Under the pieces are notes generated by a model that saw only the letters and a program-made list of their open reading frames with translations, searched no databases and had not been told where the DNA came from. A DNA stretch of 8,863 nt from contig JAOZLO010000018.1 in NCBI GenBank assembly GCA_029934775.1, forward strand, positions 1 through 8,863. The letters run 5' to 3'. Position numbers and translations under genes: made by a program. The stretch is from Desulfocapsaceae bacterium (GTDB taxonomy: Bacteria > Desulfobacterota > Desulfobulbia > Desulfobulbales > Desulfocapsaceae). Shown here piece by piece: positions 6,616 to 8,863 of the stretch (positions are counted from its first letter, which is position 1; every line of letters begins with the position of its first letter).

Positions 6616-7080
6616 ATGAAACATGAATTGCTATTTCTCGGCAAAACGAAAGATCCTTCAATTGCAAAAAGTATTGATGAATATGCAGGCCGTTTGAAAC
6701 ATTACACTTCTTTGTCAATTTCAATTCTAAAAGAGAAAAAAAGAAGTAAACAGAACAGGTTATTTATAGAAGATCAGGGAGATCTGCTTTTGCAAGCTGT
6801 TTCCAAGGGGACTCTTGTTGTCGCTCTCGATTCGAGGGGGATCGAATTTACTTCCGAATCTTTTGCAAAAAAAATTGAAACCTGGGAGCTTCATGGTACG
6901 AAGCATGTAAGCTATATGATTGGTGGTCCTGAAGGTCTTTCTGAAAAAGTGACCAGTTCAGCCAATCTCATCCTTTCATTGTCTAAAATGACCTTTACTC
7001 ATGATATGGTCCGTCTCTTCTTAATAGAACAGCTCTATAGAGCATATACAATCAAAGCAGGAGAAAAGTACCATAAATGA
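6616..7080 (+). CDS. rlmH: 23S rRNA (pseudouridine1915-N3)-methyltransferase RlmH
   Basis: RlmH is a SPOUT-class (trefoil-knot) enzyme that uses S-adenosylmethionine to methylate N3 of pseudouridine 1915 in helix 69 of 23S rRNA on the assembled 70S ribosome. The 154 residues match the family length (155 in E. coli). Hallmarks are IGGPEG (102-107), the SAM-binding knot segment LSLSKMTFTHDMVR (120-133), EQLYRA (138-143) and the terminal YHK that replaces the usual PYHR-type end. The second position of the GGPEG region and the histidine in TFTHDM are typical. An AGGA at 6605-6608 lies seven bases before the ATG. It is the last gene of the yqgE operon. Its stop is 30 bp from the stop of convergent rsmJ, and no hairpin terminator is visible in that gap, so the two transcripts may overlap at their 3' ends. 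Confidence 0.96.
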   Translation: MKHELLFLGKTKDPSIAKSIDEYAGRLKHYTSLSISILKEKKRSKQNRLFIEDQGDLLLQAVSKGTLVVALDSRGIEFTSESFAKKIETWELHGTKHVSYMIGGPEGLSEKVTSSANLILSLSKMTFTHDMVRLFLIEQLYRAYTIKAGEKYHK

Positions 7081-7110
7081 TTTGTAAAAACTATTGAGGA
7101 CACGGGTGTT

Positions 7111-7926
7111 TTAAGCAATCTTCCCGGACGGACTCCTTTCTATTTGGATTAAGTAGACATCGTAACGACTTTTTTTCGCCGAAATGACAAAAGAAGGTGC
7201 TCGATCGGAAAGTTCTTCTGCTCCCTTGGGACGCTTAACAACAACTCGGTTTGTGGCTTCAGCGAATGCAATATTCAGCAGTGTTTCACTATCGTCATCA
7301 TTCCCGACCAGATTACGAATAATTCTCATTTCCTGTCTATTAAGAGCGGAAGTTGTACGATGGGGATACATCGGATCCAGGTATATTGTATGAAACTTCT
7401 CCTGGCTGTTTTGTAAAAAATCTTTTGAATCTTTTAAAAGCAGATGCATTCTGGTTGAGACAATCTGGGCTGTTTTTTTTTCATTCCAGGCACGTTCCAG
7501 GCCATCTTCTAAAAGAGAATGCAGGACAGGCGAGCGTTCACACAGGGATACGTTGCATCCTAGGCAGGCGAGTACAAAAGCATCCTGGCCGAGCCCCGCT
7601 GTAGCATCAAAGACAGAAGGCCTGATCCCCGATTTAATTCCCATGGCTTTAGCCAGGGGCTGGCGGATGGTGAGATTTCTATAATGCCTGTAACCATTTT
7701 TTCCTCTGACAAAATCTACGTAGAGAAGACATTTTACCCGGTCAATATTATTAATTTGACAAAATTGTAAGCCATTTTCTGAATACATCAAAAAAAAATC
7801 AGAATTGATCTCTGTAATTGACCGGTAACAATTCAGTTTGAGTTTTTTAGCCAGAGATTTTGCCTTACGAAGAATCACTGGTGAATTTATTGCAGCTGGA
7901 ACAAAAATTGACAATGATTTTTTCAT
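7111..7926 (-). CDS. rsmJ: 16S rRNA (guanine1516-N2)-methyltransferase RsmJ
   Basis: RsmJ (YhiQ) is a class I SAM-dependent methyltransferase acting on G1516 of 16S rRNA. Motif I is VFDATAGLGQDAF (105-117). The acidic residue ending beta-2 is in CERSPVLHSLLEDGL (129-142), and the motif IV region is IYLDPMYPHR (181-190), followed by RQEMRI and VVVKRPKGAEEL (228-239). All of these match the family closely, including the exact LDPMYP. It has 271 residues against 250 in E. coli; the extra length lies in the N-terminal part (1-100), which is the most variable part of the family. The codon before ATG 7926 is TAG, so this is the first possible start, yet no Shine-Dalgarno is visible upstream. It diverges from kdsB and converges on rlmH. 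Divergent transcription probably comes from the symmetric promoter at 7990-8022. Confidence 0.94.
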   Translation of the reverse strand: MKKSLSIFVPAAINSPVILRKAKSLAKKLKLNCYRSITEINSDFFLMYSENGLQFCQINNIDRVKCLLYVDFVRGKNGYRHYRNLTIRQPLAKAMGIKSGIRPSVFDATAGLGQDAFVLACLGCNVSLCERSPVLHSLLEDGLERAWNEKKTAQIVSTRMHLLLKDSKDFLQNSQEKFHTIYLDPMYPHRTTSALNRQEMRIIRNLVGNDDDSETLLNIAFAEATNRVVVKRPKGAEELSDRAPSFVISAKKSRYDVYLIQIERSPSGKIA

Positions 7927-7989
7927 CTATTTTTCATATGCTGTTATGAGCAGCGTTGAAATGTTCTACTACGTTTTTCCCATCTGCAA

Positions 7990-8022
7990 CTTTGATAGAC
8001 CTTTTTTGCAAGTTTATCAAAG
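7990..8022. promoter_or_regulatory. Symmetric divergent promoter candidate between rsmJ and kdsB
   Basis: CTTTGATA (7990-7997) and TATCAAAG (8015-8022) are perfect 8-bp inverted repeats with 17 bp between the arms. On the plus strand this reads TTGATA, 17 bp, TATCAA. Because TTGATA is the reverse complement of TATCAA, the minus strand reads the same pair at the same spacing. TTGATA matches the -35 consensus at five of six positions; TATCAA matches the -10 at only four. Start points would fall near 8027 for kdsB and near 7985 for rsmJ. An alternative is an operator for a dimeric repressor. Confidence 0.4.
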
Positions 8023-8114
8023 ATGTAAGACAAGAAATTCAGGCGTAAAAAATTAAAATTGAGCCCTTGGACGGACCCCCGGGCTTATTCCTACCTATTG
8101 TGACTAAGAAACTT

Positions 8115-8863
8115 ATGTGTAATCCAATACCGGAAGTTATAGCTATTATTCCTGCCAGATACAAGTCGAACAGGTTTAAAGGTAAACCACTTGCATTAAT
8201 TGCTGGTAAACCTATGATTCAGCATGTTGTAGAAAGAGCAAAACAGGTGAGCATTCTCTCGCGCGTGGTGGTCGCTACAGACGATAGTCGAATTGCCGAA
8301 TGTGTACAAGCTTTTGGCGGTGAATATGTGATGACTGGAAAAAATCATGTCTCCGGTTCCGATAGACTCGCTGAAGCCGCGGAACTACTAGGGATATCGG
8401 AACATGATGTTGTAGTAAACATCCAGGGAGACCAACCTCTTTTTCCGGTTGAAGTGATTGAGCAGGTTGCTCGACCGCTGCTGGAAGATCCTGCATTACC
8501 GATGGCAACGCTCATCTATAAGATAGTTCGCCCCGAAGAGATCAATGACCCCAATCATGTTAAAACCGTTTTTGATAGCAACAATTATGCTCTCTATTTT
8601 TCCAGATCTCCTATTCCTTTTCAGCGAAATCCTGACGAGAAAATAAAACCAACCTACTATAAACATCTCGGTTTTTATGCCTATCGTAAAGGTTTTTTAC
8701 TCACTTTTGTAGCACTGCCTGAAGGTGAATGGGAGAGATTTGAAAAATTAGAACAACTCAGGGCGCTTGAATATGGCTATAAGGTCAAGGTAGTGTTAAC
8801 TGAACATGATTCAATTGAAGTTGATACACCTGAAGATCTGCTCAGGGTGGAACACTCGGTTAC
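8115..8863 (+). CDS. kdsB: 3-deoxy-manno-octulosonate cytidylyltransferase KdsB (3' end just outside window)
   Basis: KdsB activates Kdo with CTP to give CMP-Kdo, the donor for the inner core of lipopolysaccharide, in the cytoplasm. The frame shows IIPARYKSNRFKGKPL (11-26), the nucleotide-binding loop of the family, then ATDDSRI (54-60), HVSGSDRLAEA (78-88), VNIQGDQPLF (101-110, where most homologues have QGDEP), HLGFYAYR (184-191), LEQLRALEYG (212-221) and the C-terminal EVDTPEDLLRV. The 249 complete codons in the window equal the whole E. coli protein (248), so only the last few residues and the stop lie beyond the edge. ATG 8115 starts at the expected distance from the IPAR motif. An in-frame GTG at 8100 would add five residues. 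Neither has a convincing Shine-Dalgarno. Together with the glycosyltransferases at the left it points to an outer membrane with LPS. Confidence 0.96.
   Translation, partial: MCNPIPEVIAIIPARYKSNRFKGKPLALIAGKPMIQHVVERAKQVSILSRVVVATDDSRIAECVQAFGGEYVMTGKNHVSGSDRLAEAAELLGISEHDVVVNIQGDQPLFPVEVIEQVARPLLEDPALPMATLIYKIVRPEEINDPNHVKTVFDSNNYALYFSRSPIPFQRNPDEKIKPTYYKHLGFYAYRKGFLLTFVALPEGEWERFEKLEQLRALEYGYKVKVVLTEHDSIEVDTPEDLLRVEHSV

Noticed and set aside
7908..7939. TTGACA with downstream TCATAT as a kdsB promoter
   Set aside because: The spacing is 20 bp, the -10 match is poor, and it lies inside the rsmJ start region, over 170 bp from kdsB.
8062..8085. AGCCC...GGGCT hairpin upstream of kdsB as a terminator
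   Set aside because: Only five pairs around a 14-base loop and no T-run after it. It lies in the probable kdsB leader, where a terminator would be out of place without other evidence.

Overview
The window looks like chromosomal DNA from a Gram-negative bacterium with lipopolysaccharide. Its moderately AT-rich genes and the mix of gene families suggest a deltaproteobacterium (Desulfobacterota, perhaps a Desulfobulbales-type sulfate reducer). That assignment is inferred from gene content only. No rRNA, tRNA, CRISPR array, phage gene or intact transposase was seen.

Layout. Positions 3-2605 (+) hold the end of an ELM1-family putative glycosyltransferase. It overlaps by 22 bp a 760-residue protein made of two complete GT4 glycosyltransferase units in tandem. 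This is probably part of a surface-glycan or LPS-core locus. Convergent to it, on the minus strand, lie glgB (glycogen branching enzyme, 5094-2887) and a small uncharacterised gene (2817-2629) just downstream of it.

Positions 5095-5612 form a 518-bp gene-free spacer rich in structure: a 143-bp imperfect palindrome resembling a MITE, two further bulged stem-loops of similar design, and a sigma70-like promoter facing right. That promoter leads into yqgE, a CxxCxxCC cysteine-cluster gene and rlmH (5628-7080, +), a compact probable operon. rsmJ (7926-7111, -) converges on rlmH with only 30 bp between the stop codons. kdsB (8115 to the window end, +) diverges from rsmJ across a 188-bp gap. That gap contains a perfectly symmetric inverted repeat that reads as the same -35/-10 pair on both strands.

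Functional themes. Envelope glycan synthesis is represented at both ends: the glycosyltransferases on the left, and on the right KdsB, which makes CMP-Kdo for the LPS inner core. Glycogen structure (GlgB) lies in the middle. Two rRNA base methyltransferases, RlmH for 23S and RsmJ for 16S, sit tail to tail. The best candidates for a second look are the asymmetric tandem glycosyltransferase, the structured intergenic spacer and the mirror-symmetric divergent promoter. I found no complete undescribed defence or mobile system.
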